The translations under genes and the position numbers were made by a program. Positions 1 through 7,108 of a DNA stretch of 55,774 bases are shown piece after piece. Origin of the DNA: Maricaulis sp. (GTDB taxonomy: Bacteria; Pseudomonadota; Alphaproteobacteria; Caulobacterales; Maricaulaceae); contig NZ_JAEPOL010000022.1 of NCBI RefSeq assembly GCF_017642925.1, positions 1-55,774 of the forward strand, in the 5' to 3' direction. The notes below the pieces were generated by a model. The model worked only from the letters and a program-made list of their open reading frames with translations, did not search any database and was not told the origin of the DNA. Positions within the stretch are counted from its first letter, which is position 1. Each line of letters starts with the position of its first letter.

Positions 1-1
1 G

Positions 2-112
2 ATTTCCGGTGCGGCGCGGATCGACCGCCGCATGTCGGCGAATTTCGGCGTCGGGGTCGGCAGCGATACCGGCCATGTCGGCGCCCGCGCCGGCGTGCGG
101 TGGGGCTGGTAG
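2..112 (+). CDS. C-terminal end of an outer-membrane beta-barrel protein (partial)
   Basis: The reading frame is open from the window edge and ends at TAG 110-112, leaving 36 residues. The tail alternates polar and Gly/Val residues (FGVGVGSDTGHVGARAGV) and ends in RWGW, with a terminal aromatic residue as expected for a protein recognised by the BAM machinery. The Gly-rich pattern recalls the last strands of a YadA-type trimeric autotransporter anchor, but so little is visible that an ordinary porin-like barrel is equally possible. It converges on the DUF481 gene across 64 bases. Confidence 0.5.
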   Translation: MSGAARIDRRMSANFGVGVGSDTGHVGARAGVRWGW

Positions 113-176
113 CCCCGCCGCGAAATTCGTCGGGTACCGGGCGCCCGGGATCGGGGCGCCTGGAATTCGGGAACGC

Positions 177-1289
177 CTAGAATTCGTGGACGATCGAAAA
201 GTCTAGCCGGCTGTCGGTTTCCTCGCGGCCGGGCTGGGCATCGAACTCGTGCTTGACGCGATAGCCCAGCTCCACCCCCCAGTCCTCGCTGATAGCGGTG
301 GTCAGCTTGAAGCGCTGCTCGGCGCGTGAGGCCGGACCTGCCAGCAGCGTCGTCTCCGAGGAGAATTGCGCGGTTTCCGTCACCGCGAAGTCATAGACCG
401 AGCCCAGTTCGAGCACCCATTGCGTCACGCCGCCCTCATCGGTGGGCACGCGGTGGCGGGCACCGGGGCCGGCGCGCAGCACCCAGCTGGTGCGATTGTC
501 GTCGAGCGCGTGCAGCGTCGCACCGGCCGATAGGACAGCGGTATAGTCGAAGCCGGACATGCGGTCCTGCTCATAACTCGATCCGAGATAGAAGCTCCAG
601 GCATCGACGGTCGGGCGCTCGCCGCGCGCTTCGACCAGCCAGCGGTCGCGCGTCACATTGCCGTCGCTCTCGGTGTAGAAATATTCCGTCTTACCGTCGA
701 AACCCCAGCCGCCATTGAGCGGCCGGCTGACTTCCAGCGCCATCGAGTAATTGGTCTGGTCGGTATTGCCGCTGTCGACGGCGAGGCCCGCCTTGGCACG
801 GCCATCCCAGTGATGAGGATGGAACCAGTCCATGCGGCCGGGCCAGTGCGCGGTCCGGGGCGCCTCCGCCTCGCCGGTCTCGATCGTGTCCGTGCCGCTG
901 TCATGCTGCGTGGTGCCGGCCCCCGAGGGCGCGGCCACCGTCTCCGCATCGGTATCCGGAGCGTCGATAATGGAGACCTGCGGCGTGCCGCGGCGGGCAG
1001 CCTGGACGATTTCCGGTTCCAGCGCGACCGTGTCGCGAGCAGTCTGGTCCCAGGCGCGCAGCACATCGAGGCGGCGCGGCAGCAATTCGGCGACGGCCGC
1101 GCGGACATCGGAGCGGCCGCCCGGTGTGACCGTGGCGATCAGGTCGGCCGTGGCGAGGAATTCCTCATCGTCCTGGCGGACATCGGCGGCGGCCAGCAGG
1201 GCCCGGTATTCGCGGGACAGTTCGGCATGAGCCGTTGACGGGCAGAGCATTGCCGCAGCGCCGAGAAGCGGAATCAGGCGAACACGCAT
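177..1289 (-). CDS. DUF481 family outer-membrane protein
   Basis: A 370-residue protein with a clear signal peptide (about residues 1-22, cleavage after AHA). A low-complexity periplasmic part up to about residue 150 is rich in Ala, Glu and Thr. The C-terminal half (about 155-370) has alternating beta-strand character and ends in HEF, typical of the DUF481 (YdiY-like) outer-membrane barrel family. Members are called salt-induced outer-membrane proteins, but no transport role is established. I chose ATG 1289 over the TTG two codons upstream because AAAGG lies about 8 bases before it. The gene stands alone, downstream of and co-oriented with rpoH. Confidence 0.75.
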   Translation of the reverse strand: MRVRLIPLLGAAAMLCPSTAHAELSREYRALLAAADVRQDDEEFLATADLIATVTPGGRSDVRAAVAELLPRRLDVLRAWDQTARDTVALEPEIVQAARRGTPQVSIIDAPDTDAETVAAPSGAGTTQHDSGTDTIETGEAEAPRTAHWPGRMDWFHPHHWDGRAKAGLAVDSGNTDQTNYSMALEVSRPLNGGWGFDGKTEYFYTESDGNVTRDRWLVEARGERPTVDAWSFYLGSSYEQDRMSGFDYTAVLSAGATLHALDDNRTSWVLRAGPGARHRVPTDEGGVTQWVLELGSVYDFAVTETAQFSSETTLLAGPASRAEQRFKLTTAISEDWGVELGYRVKHEFDAQPGREETDSRLDFSIVHEF

Positions 1290-1372
1290 ACGCAAACCTT
1301 TCGTGTGCCGGCAGACCTAACGGCCGAAGGCCGTCAGGTCCAGACATGCACAGCGCAAAAAAGGTGCGGAAC

Positions 1373-1424
1373 CGCGTGTTTTTCAAGCGTAAAACCGGTG
1401 TCCGGCCTGGCTTGAAACGCTCTA
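1373..1424 (-). repeat. Intergenic AGCGTTTC/ACCGGT repeat, copy A
   Basis: Read on the minus strand, this roughly 50-base element starts at the rpoH stop codon (TAG followed by AGCG), runs through a GTTTCAAGCC arm, a central ACACCGGTTTTACG core and ends in GCTTGAAAAACACGCG. It is a diverged relative of the two near-identical copies at 16596-16648 and 42919-42970. The layout is the same: a GC(A/G)TTTC arm, the ACCGGT core, and a GAAAA arm. Elements of this type are scattered between genes in many alphaproteobacteria; their function is not known. Confidence 0.6.
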
Positions 1425-2309
1425 GTTGAGAAGCCCCTGTTCGGCGGCCATGGACTTCATGGCTTTCTGGAGCTTTTCGAAGGCACGGACCTCGATCTGG
1501 CGGATACGCTCGCGCGACACGCCATACTGGTCGGCGAGTTCTTCCAGCGTCTTGGGCTCTTCGGTCAGACGGCGTTCCTGCAGGATGTGCTGTTCGCGCT
1601 CATTGAGCTCGCCCATGGCCGACTGCAGCAGCGTCATGCGCGTGTCGAACTCGTCGGACTGGACCAGCTCGTCTTCCTGGCTTTCCGCATCGTCATCGGC
1701 CAGCCAGTCCTGCCATTGGCCCTCACCCTCGGTGCCGCGCAGCGGCGCGTTGAGCGAGGCATCGGGACCGGACAGGCGCCCGTTCATCGACACCACGTCC
1801 TCGGTGGTCACGCCCAGCTTGGTGGCGATCGCCTCGACCTGTTCCGGCTTGAGATCGCCTTCTTCCAGGGCCTGCATCTGGCTCTTCATGCGGCGCAGGT
1901 TGAAGAACAGCTTCTTCTGGGCCGCGGTCGTGCCCATCTTCACCAGCGACCAGGACCGCAGGATGTATTCCTGGATCGAGGCGCGGATCCACCACATGGC
2001 GTAGGTCGCCAGGCGGAAACCCTTTTCCGGGTCGAATTTCTTGACCGCCTGCATCAGGCCGACATTGCCTTCCGAGATCACCTCGGCCACCGGCAGGCCG
2101 TAGCCGCGATAGCCCATGGCGATCTTGGCGACGAGACGCAGGTGGGAAGTCACCAGCTTCTCGGCGGCTTCCGGATCCTCGTGCTCGCGCCAGCGCTTGC
2201 CCAGCATGAATTCCTCATCCTTGGACAGCATGGGGAAGCGGCGGATCTCCGCCAGGTAGCTCGACAGGCCCTGTTCGGGCGAGAGCGCGACTGAAAGTGC
2301 GTTGGCCAT
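1422..2309 (-). CDS. rpoH: RNA polymerase sigma-32 (heat-shock sigma factor RpoH)
   Basis: A 295-residue sigma-70 family protein of full RpoH length. Region 2 includes LIVEG-like ISEGNVGLMQAV (79-90) and the region 2.4 stretch ATYAMWWIRASIQEYI (101-116). The RpoH box that distinguishes sigma-32 is present as QKKLFFNLR (131-139). Region 4 ends with an HTH around LEELADQYGVSRERIRQIE. It directs core RNA polymerase to heat-shock promoters for chaperone and protease genes. The start ATG 2309 is the usual RpoH start. The stop codon is the first three bases of an intergenic repeat. I could not pick out a convincing promoter in the roughly 160 bases upstream. Confidence 0.97.
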   Translation of the reverse strand: MANALSVALSPEQGLSSYLAEIRRFPMLSKDEEFMLGKRWREHEDPEAAEKLVTSHLRLVAKIAMGYRGYGLPVAEVISEGNVGLMQAVKKFDPEKGFRLATYAMWWIRASIQEYILRSWSLVKMGTTAAQKKLFFNLRRMKSQMQALEEGDLKPEQVEAIATKLGVTTEDVVSMNGRLSGPDASLNAPLRGTEGEGQWQDWLADDDAESQEDELVQSDEFDTRMTLLQSAMGELNEREQHILQERRLTEEPKTLEELADQYGVSRERIRQIEVRAFEKLQKAMKSMAAEQGLLN

Positions 2310-2470
2310 GATGACATCCTATCCCTTCGGCAGCCTGCGGGCATGCGTCATTTTCACGCCCCCCGGATGCCGCGTCCGAAGCCTATGTAGGAAACGGATA
2401 CGCCGAATGTTAGCCCCTCACAGTGCTGTGATGTGCATGACTGTCATTCGTGAATGACCGAGCCGGGCGC

Positions 2471-2860
2471 TCAGGCTTTCTCCGGCAGCCTTGCCCGGGC
2501 GATCTGCAGCTCCAGACGCTTGATCTCCCTGAGGGTGCGATTGGTCATCATTTGGTTGCCCAGGCTGGACTTCATGAACAGGCCGATCACCAGCGAGGCC
2601 AGGATCAGCACCGCCCAGCGAACGGTCATCACCGGATCGGTGGTCTGGACCATCTGCCAGGCGCCCCAGATCGCAAGCCCGGCGCCGACAATGTTGGTGA
2701 TATAGGCCACCCACATCACCCAGGCGAGCTTGCCGCGAAACACCGAGAGCGCCTGGCTGAAATAGCCCGGCTCGTCCTCGAACTCGGCCAGCAGGGCCCG
2801 GTCGTCGGCATCGAGCGCTTCGGCGATGAGCGCGTCGAGTTCGCTGTCACTGCGTGTCAT
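2471..2860 (-). CDS. Small two-TM membrane protein paired with an ECF sigma factor (DUF6768-like)
   Basis: A 129-residue protein. The N-terminal 45 residues are acidic (SELDALIAEALDADDRALL). Two hydrophobic segments follow at about 48-68 and 78-96, then a basic C-terminal tail that may be helical. It overlaps the end of the upstream ECF sigma gene by 14 bases (2847-2860), a coupling usual for sigma/anti-sigma-like pairs, and GAGAAGGAGAC precedes the chosen ATG. Small acidic-headed two-TM proteins next to ECF sigma genes in Caulobacterales are labelled DUF6768. An anti-sigma or stress-sensing role is an inference; no known anti-sigma fold or zinc motif is visible. Confidence 0.7.
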   Translation of the reverse strand: MTRSDSELDALIAEALDADDRALLAEFEDEPGYFSQALSVFRGKLAWVMWVAYITNIVGAGLAIWGAWQMVQTTDPVMTVRWAVLILASLVIGLFMKSSLGNQMMTNRTLREIKRLELQIARARLPEKA

Positions 2861-3425
2861 CACTGTCTCCTTCTCTGTCAGGTTCGAGCGCGGCACGGAT
2901 TTTCCGCCGCGCATGCATCAGGCGTGTCTTGACGGTTCCGGCCGGAATACCCAGCGCCACGGCGATCTCGGCGACCGAGAACCCGTCCATGTAGTGAAGG
3001 CCCATGGCCGCCCGCTGGGCCGGCGGCAGGGCGGCAATGGCCTGCGACACCCGGGCAAGGTCGGACCGGGCTTCGGCCTCGGCCCATTCGACCCGCGCCT
3101 GGCCGGGATCGCTGGCCAGGTCGTGAGCGGTGCGGCGGGTGCGCTGGATACGGGAGACGGCCTGTGCCGCCTTGCGCGTTACGATGCGGTAGCTCCAGGC
3201 CGGGAAGGCGACCGGGTCGCGCAGACGCGGCAGGCCCCGGACGATATCCACCCAGGCGTCCTGCAACACGTCGCGTGCCATGTCGGACGTATCGGTCAGC
3301 CGCCGTGCATGGGCGAGCAGGCGCGGCTGCCAGTAGGCGGCCAGATGCCCGAACGCCGTGCGGTCGCCCGCCTGGGCGGCCAGCACCTGGCTTTCCTGGA
3401 AAAGTCTCTGGACGTCGCGCCGCAC
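2847..3425 (-). CDS. ECF-family RNA polymerase sigma factor
   Basis: A 192-residue sigma factor with only regions 2 and 4. Region 2 runs from about 20 to 85 and includes DVLQDAWVDIVRGLPRL. Region 4 runs from about 120 to 175 and includes LPPAQRAAMGLHYMDGFSVA and the HTH stretch GIPAGTVKTRLMHARRKIR. Translation likely starts at GTG 3425, with AGGAG about 8 bases upstream. It is the first gene of a two-gene operon and overlaps the membrane-protein gene. The target genes cannot be read from the sequence. The 65-base leader carries a small palindrome that could serve autoregulation. Confidence 0.9.
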   Translation of the reverse strand: MRRDVQRLFQESQVLAAQAGDRTAFGHLAAYWQPRLLAHARRLTDTSDMARDVLQDAWVDIVRGLPRLRDPVAFPAWSYRIVTRKAAQAVSRIQRTRRTAHDLASDPGQARVEWAEAEARSDLARVSQAIAALPPAQRAAMGLHYMDGFSVAEIAVALGIPAGTVKTRLMHARRKIRAALEPDREGDSDDTQ

Positions 3426-3436
3426 CGCACCGCTCC

Positions 3437-3449
3437 TGACCGACGGTCA
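3437..3449. promoter_or_regulatory. Palindrome in the ECF sigma leader
   Basis: TGACCGACGGTCA is a 5-3-5 palindrome 12 bases upstream of the sigma-factor GTG. On the minus strand it follows a second TTGACC repeat 16 bases further upstream. It could be a weak operator or simply chance in GC-rich DNA; no direct evidence of function. Confidence 0.25.
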
Positions 3450-3491
3450 ACCTGCCGTCAGGTCAAAGGTGCCCGAAATGCGCGAACCGGT

Positions 3492-3893
3492 TCAATCGCG
3501 TTTGGGAACGCCGGCCTGGAAGCGCAGATAGCCCCGCTCCACCATGCGCCGCATCGCCTCATAGGCCTCGCACAGCTCGTCATAGGCCGACCGCAAATGG
3601 GTCAGCCGCTGGACTTCCTGTTCCGACAGGGGCGAGCGCGAACGCGCCGCCGACATCGCCGCATCCACCCAGGCACCTCGTGCCTTGGAGGCGGACAGGG
3701 CCAGGTTCTGGAAATCCTCGATGGTGACGTGATGGATCGTCTTGCTCATCACGGCCTGATTGGCGGCAAACACCGTATAGTCGATCTGTTCGAGATGGCC
3801 GCGGCGCTTGCGCTGCTCGACCGGATCCTCGACCAGGTCCGGCTCGAAATGGTCCGAGATCCGGCGATAGCTCGATGTCATCGTCTTGGCCAT
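3492..3893 (-). CDS. Conserved-looking 133-aa protein of unknown function
   Basis: A 133-residue soluble protein with no signal peptide and no membrane segment. It begins MAKTMTSSYRRISDHFEPD, is mostly predicted helical, and has charged heptad-like stretches in the C-terminal half (SEQEVQRLTHLRSAYDEL and EAYEAMRRMVERGYL). An AGGAGG-like site (AAGGAGGTGTCGCC) sits ideally before ATG 3893, which supports real expression. I do not recognise the family. It lies upstream of the ECF sigma gene on the same strand with a 66-base gap, so it could share a transcript with it. Confidence 0.65.
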   Translation of the reverse strand: MAKTMTSSYRRISDHFEPDLVEDPVEQRKRRGHLEQIDYTVFAANQAVMSKTIHHVTIEDFQNLALSASKARGAWVDAAMSAARSRSPLSEQEVQRLTHLRSAYDELCEAYEAMRRMVERGYLRFQAGVPKRD

Positions 3894-4198
3894 GGCGACA
3901 CCTCCTTATGGGCATCCATGGCCGACGCTAGCACAGGATGCATTAACGCCCGGTGTAAACCGGCCGCCCTGACAAAACCCTGACAAGGCCGCAAACTCGC
4001 CTGATGCGAGCAGGTGGATTTTCTGGAACGTCTGGCCTGGACTGGAGCTGGTCTGCCAGCTCGGTGGCGCTGATCGCTCTGGATGTTCTGTCCGAGGGGG
4101 CTGAATAGCCGGGAGTTGAGAAGGGTATCGGGAAGCGGAAACACCAAGTGGCGTTTGGGACGTAGGGGGCACCGGGCCTTCCCGCTTCCCGATCTGTG
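3894..4198. other. Gene-free stretch with a 12-bp inverted repeat
   Basis: About 300 bases with no convincing gene. The notable structure is a perfect 12-base inverted repeat, ATCGGGAAGCGG at 4127-4138 and its complement at 4182-4193, enclosing 43 bases. It begins 5 bases after the stop of the small minus-strand ORF at 4199-4291 and could form the 3' end of that transcript, although no T-run follows. The rest shows nothing I can interpret. Confidence 0.4.
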
Positions 4199-4291
4199 TT
4201 ACGGCGTGGCCGGGCCGCCGCCGAAGATCAGCACGAGAGAACCGCTGACGAAGGCAATGGCGTAAAAATACAGCCGGATTTTCTGCCTCAT
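4199..4291 (-). CDS. Possible 30-aa membrane miniprotein
   Basis: A 30-codon frame reading MRQKIRLYFYAIAFVSGSLV, then LIFGGG and PATP. That is a basic N-terminus followed by one hydrophobic segment (about residues 7-24), the usual design of bacterial membrane miniproteins. GTGAGG lies 4-9 bases before the ATG. It is flanked by inverted repeats on both sides. Nothing else occupies the 600 bases between the 133-aa gene and the RcnB-like gene. Its shortness means chance cannot be excluded, and I recognise no family. Confidence 0.35.
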   Translation of the reverse strand: MRQKIRLYFYAIAFVSGSLVLIFGGGPATP

Positions 4292-4349
4292 GGCGGACCT
4301 CACACGATTACGTTGTTCTTGCCGGAGAAACGGCCTCCTGACGCTTTGG

Positions 4350-4386
4350 TTCCCGGGGCGCTGCAGATTTTTTTGCACCCCGGGAA
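4350..4386. repeat. Inverted repeat after the RcnB-like gene
   Basis: TTCCCGGGG at 4350-4358 pairs with CCCCGGGAA at 4378-4386, enclosing 19 bases that include a run of seven T. It begins 12 bases past the stop of the minus-strand RcnB-like gene. The T-run lies in the loop rather than after the stem, so this is not a textbook terminator, but a transcript-ending or transcript-stabilising hairpin is possible. Confidence 0.4.
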
Positions 4387-4397
4387 ACCGGTCCCGA

Positions 4398-4781
4398 TCA
4401 GTCGACCAGGTCGGCGACAATCCGGGTCGCCGCATTGATCAGAAGCACCTCGTTATCGACCCGCACATAGTAGTGGCCATGCGGCGGGGGCGAGAGCTGA
4501 TAGCGGCCGTAATCGCGCACCACGACATACTCTTCGCGCTCGAACCGGTCGCCGATGCGCCAGGCATCGCGCTGGCCGTCGCGATAGCCCTGTTCATAGG
4601 CCCGCGCTTCGTCCCGGCGGTCGTGATCGCCCGGCCCGCAGCGGCCCTGGCGTTCGAGGCCCGGCGGGCAATGCGGCGGATCGGCCTGTACGGGTGCGCC
4701 GGCGAGCAGGGCCAGCCCGGCGGCCGCCACTGTGCCGCGCAGAATATTCCTGCAAGTCGCGGACGGATGGAAATGTGTCAT
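4398..4781 (-). CDS. RcnB-like periplasmic protein
   Basis: A 127-residue exported protein with a signal peptide of about 34 residues (ends LLAGAPVQA). The mature part has a basic, charged region (HDRRDEARAYEQGYRDGQRD), then the family's hallmark C-terminus: YVVVRDYGRYQLSPPPHGHY followed by YVRVDNEVLLINAATRIVADLVD. This RcnB fold was first described next to the E. coli Ni/Co exporter RcnA, but most members have no proven metal role. ATG 4781 has a perfect AGGAGG seven bases upstream and is preferred to a TTG two codons earlier. Two Cys (CPPG and CGPG) occur in the mature protein. Confidence 0.75.
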   Translation of the reverse strand: MTHFHPSATCRNILRGTVAAAGLALLAGAPVQADPPHCPPGLERQGRCGPGDHDRRDEARAYEQGYRDGQRDAWRIGDRFEREEYVVVRDYGRYQLSPPPHGHYYVRVDNEVLLINAATRIVADLVD

Positions 4782-4869
4782 GTCCAACCTCCTTCACTGG
4801 GGACAGGACGTGAAACGGCCGGACGCGGCCGGAGTTCCCCGGCGAGGCCCTGCCATCGGAGGGCGAGCT

Positions 4870-5382
4870 TCAGCCGCGGACGGCCAGCGCGATCAGCTTC
4901 GCGACCGTGTTGAGATTGCGGCCGGTGCCGGTTTTCGTTGCCGGAACAACGAGTTTCGACTGCGCCATGCCCTCGCCGTAATGGATATAGATTTCCCGCG
5001 CGCCGGCGGCGATCTGCTCATCGGCCCGGTGGCGCAGCGTCGCTTCCAGATCGGCCGGCGGCGCCGCGTCGAGGAAGTGCACGATGCAGCGGTTTCCCGC
5101 CGCTTCGGGAAACGGGTTGGCGTCGAGCACGGCCTGCATCGCGTCGGGCGAACGCATCACGACACCCACCGGCTTGCCGGCATAGGCCTCCAGCGTGGCC
5201 TCCAGCGCCGCGCGGGCATCGTCCGCCGTCATCGCGCTTTCGAAGACGAGATTGCCGCTGGCGATATAGGTACGCGGATTGCCGAAGCCGATCCGTCCGG
5301 CCATCGCCCGCAGCTCGGCCATGGGCAATTTCCCGGTCCCGCCGACATTGACGGCGCGCAGAAGGGCGATGTGGGTGGCCAT
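4870..5382 (-). CDS. DUF1697 domain protein
   Basis: A 170-residue protein that matches the DUF1697 family end to end. It starts with the family signature ATHIALLRAVNVGGTGKLPM, has IASGNLVFES (41-50) and PNPFP-like DANPFPEA, and ends with AQSKLVVPATKTGTGRNLNT before the last helix. The family is widespread, soluble and of unknown biochemical function. The stop is close to the HNH gene upstream, with a 22-base gap, so the two are probably co-transcribed. Confidence 0.9.
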   Translation of the reverse strand: MATHIALLRAVNVGGTGKLPMAELRAMAGRIGFGNPRTYIASGNLVFESAMTADDARAALEATLEAYAGKPVGVVMRSPDAMQAVLDANPFPEAAGNRCIVHFLDAAPPADLEATLRHRADEQIAAGAREIYIHYGEGMAQSKLVVPATKTGTGRNLNTVAKLIALAVRG

Positions 5383-5404
5383 GACGTCGTCCGGAAACCG
5401 CGGT

Positions 5405-5971
5405 TCAGCGTTCCAGTTCGATATCCCAGTAGAGATAGTCGAGCCAGCTTTCGTGCAAGAATTTCGGCGGGAATTTCCGGCCCTGCGACTGCAGCTCGTG
5501 CATGTTGGGGCGCTGCGGCGGACGGCGCAGCGGCATGCCGGCCTCGCGCGGGGTGCGGCCGCCCTTCTTCAGATTGCAGGGCCCGCAGGCCGCGACGATG
5601 TTTTCCCAGCTGGTCTTGCCGCCCTGGCGGCGCGGGATGACATGGTCGAAGGTGAGCTGGTCGACGCCCGGCGCGCCGCAATAGGCGCATTTGAAACCGT
5701 CGCGCAGCCACACATTATAGCGCGTGAAGGCGGGCGAGCGGTCCTGGGCGATATAGTCGCGCAGCGCCACGACCGAGGGCACATGCATCTCGAAAGAGGG
5801 CGAGTGCACGACCTCGTCATAATGGGAAACGACGGCGACGCGTTCGAGGAAGACATTCTTGATGGCTTCCTGCCAGGGCCAGGTCGATAACGGCCAGTAG
5901 CTCAGGGGCTGATAGTCCGCATTCAGCACCAGACAGGGCCATCCCTGCGGCGCCCGATCAAGCACCTGCAT
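5405..5971 (-). CDS. HNH endonuclease family protein
   Basis: A 188-residue protein with an N-terminal conserved part (MQVLDRAPQGWPCLVLNADY) and a central HNH core. A zinc-binding CAYC pair comes first, then TFDHVIPRRQGGKTSWENIV with the catalytic His, and then CGPCN. The C-terminus FPPKFLHESWLDYLYWD is typical of the single-copy HNH protein found throughout alphaproteobacteria. It is presumably a DNA nuclease, but its biological role is unknown. ATG 5971 is preceded by GAGGGAGG at good spacing; an upstream in-frame extension has no such site and lacks the family pattern. Confidence 0.88.
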   Translation of the reverse strand: MQVLDRAPQGWPCLVLNADYQPLSYWPLSTWPWQEAIKNVFLERVAVVSHYDEVVHSPSFEMHVPSVVALRDYIAQDRSPAFTRYNVWLRDGFKCAYCGAPGVDQLTFDHVIPRRQGGKTSWENIVAACGPCNLKKGGRTPREAGMPLRRPPQRPNMHELQSQGRKFPPKFLHESWLDYLYWDIELER

Positions 5972-6189
5972 GGCGACCTCCCTCGACAACGCCGCCGGAG
6001 CGGCCGCTGAGGGGGTGTGTCTTTTGGACAAGCGTCCTGAAAGCTCACCTCCCGTCGCGCTCAAGACGCGGATTCGTCTCGACGAATCATCTCGCATCCC
6101 GGGCTTGGAGGAAGGTTACAGCTATTCGCGTGACACGCCTATGACGGTCTTGAGAATCTTGCGTGTCGGCCCGGCAGGGCCTGTCCGGG

Positions 6190-6855
6190 CTAGAGGTAGC
6201 GGCCCGACAGGGCGCGGCCCAGGAAGTGGGCGCCCAGTTCCAGACCGTCCTGGCCGATCGAGTGCGGAATGCCCTGCGAGATATGCCATTGCGCCCCGTG
6301 TCCGGCCGCGGCGATATGTTCGAGCGCGTCGAACATGAAGCCCAGCGGCAGCACCTGGTCCTGGTCGCCATGGATCAGCATGAGGGGCGGCTTCGAGACC
6401 ATCTCCTCCTTCAGGCGTGCCCCGCCCGGCAGGGCACCGGAAAAGCCCAGTATCCCTGCCAGCGGCCGCTTGCGCCGCAGACCGGCATGCAGCGACAGCA
6501 TCGTGCCCTGGGAGAAGCCGCACAGGACGAGGTCCTGCTCGCTCAGCCGGTAGCGGTGCAATTCCTGGTCGATGAAGGCATCGACGATGGGCCAGGCCGC
6601 GCTGGCGCCGGTCTCGATGCGCTGCGGGTCGAGATTGGAGATCGGGAACCATTGATACCCGTCCGGCGCACCCGGCACCGGGTCCGGCGCATTCGGCGAC
6701 ACCCATTGCACATGCGGCAGATCCTTCGCCCAGTGCTGGCCCAGCCCGATCAGGTCCTGCCCGTTCGACCCGTATCCGTGCAGAAAGATCACAAGTTTCC
6801 TCGGCGCCTGTCCGTCGCGCGGGGCCAGGCGGGGTCCGTCGATGGGTCGTGACAT
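6190..6855 (-). CDS. Phospholipase/carboxylesterase (alpha/beta-hydrolase)
   Basis: A 221-residue alpha/beta-hydrolase of the YpfH/acyl-protein thioesterase type. The oxyanion region is FLHGYGSNGQDLI (24-36). The nucleophile elbow is GFSQG with Ser115. The acid is one of the Asp in HGDQDQVLP (164 or 166) and the base is His198 in GIPHSI, so the triad is complete. There is no signal peptide, so it acts in the cytoplasm on short-chain or acyl esters; the substrate is not known. It is monocistronic, with the 5' side occupied by a palindromic repeat. Confidence 0.88.
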   Translation of the reverse strand: MSRPIDGPRLAPRDGQAPRKLVIFLHGYGSNGQDLIGLGQHWAKDLPHVQWVSPNAPDPVPGAPDGYQWFPISNLDPQRIETGASAAWPIVDAFIDQELHRYRLSEQDLVLCGFSQGTMLSLHAGLRRKRPLAGILGFSGALPGGARLKEEMVSKPPLMLIHGDQDQVLPLGFMFDALEHIAAAGHGAQWHISQGIPHSIGQDGLELGAHFLGRALSGRYL

Positions 6856-6929
6856 TAAAGGCTCCGGTATGGTCTGCGTCTCCCGAGATAGCGGGATGCG
6901 GGCGCCGGGGGCAAGGGGCAGACACAAGG

Positions 6930-7080
6930 CTTCCCCTGCAAAGCGGGGGAAGTGGCCGATCCCGGCCAAGGGCCGGGTGAGGTCGAAGGGGGTGAGTCTG
7001 CGCACTGGCGCGCTCCGCGCCGCTTGCGCGGCGCCCCCTCAGTCGGCTACGCCGACAGCTCCCCCGCAAGCGGGGCGAGC
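6930..7080. repeat. Composite palindromic intergenic repeat
   Basis: The element is bounded by two hairpins, CTTCCCC/GGGGGAAG at 6930-6952 and a GCTCCCCCGC/CGGGGCGAGC-like pair at 7058-7080. Between them are further short palindromes (ATCCCGGCCAAGGGCCGGGT, CGCGCTCCGCGC, GTCGGCTACGCCGAC). The same plan, with TTCCCC hairpins at both ends and CCGAAGG...GGGTGA and TCACCCC-type blocks inside, recurs at 50055-50218, and half of it at 55395-55483. It fills the space between two divergent genes. Confidence 0.6.
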
Positions 7081-7108
7081 CCTGATGGTCCCGCAATGAG
7101 CCCCACCC

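Noticed and set aside
3946-3962. A TTAAC half-site resembling CtrA binding
   Set aside because: The second half seven bases further (TGTA) does not match; there is no clear gene start beside it.
4350-4386. Classical terminator for the RcnB-like gene
   Set aside because: The T-run is in the loop and not after the stem, so it is listed only as an inverted repeat.
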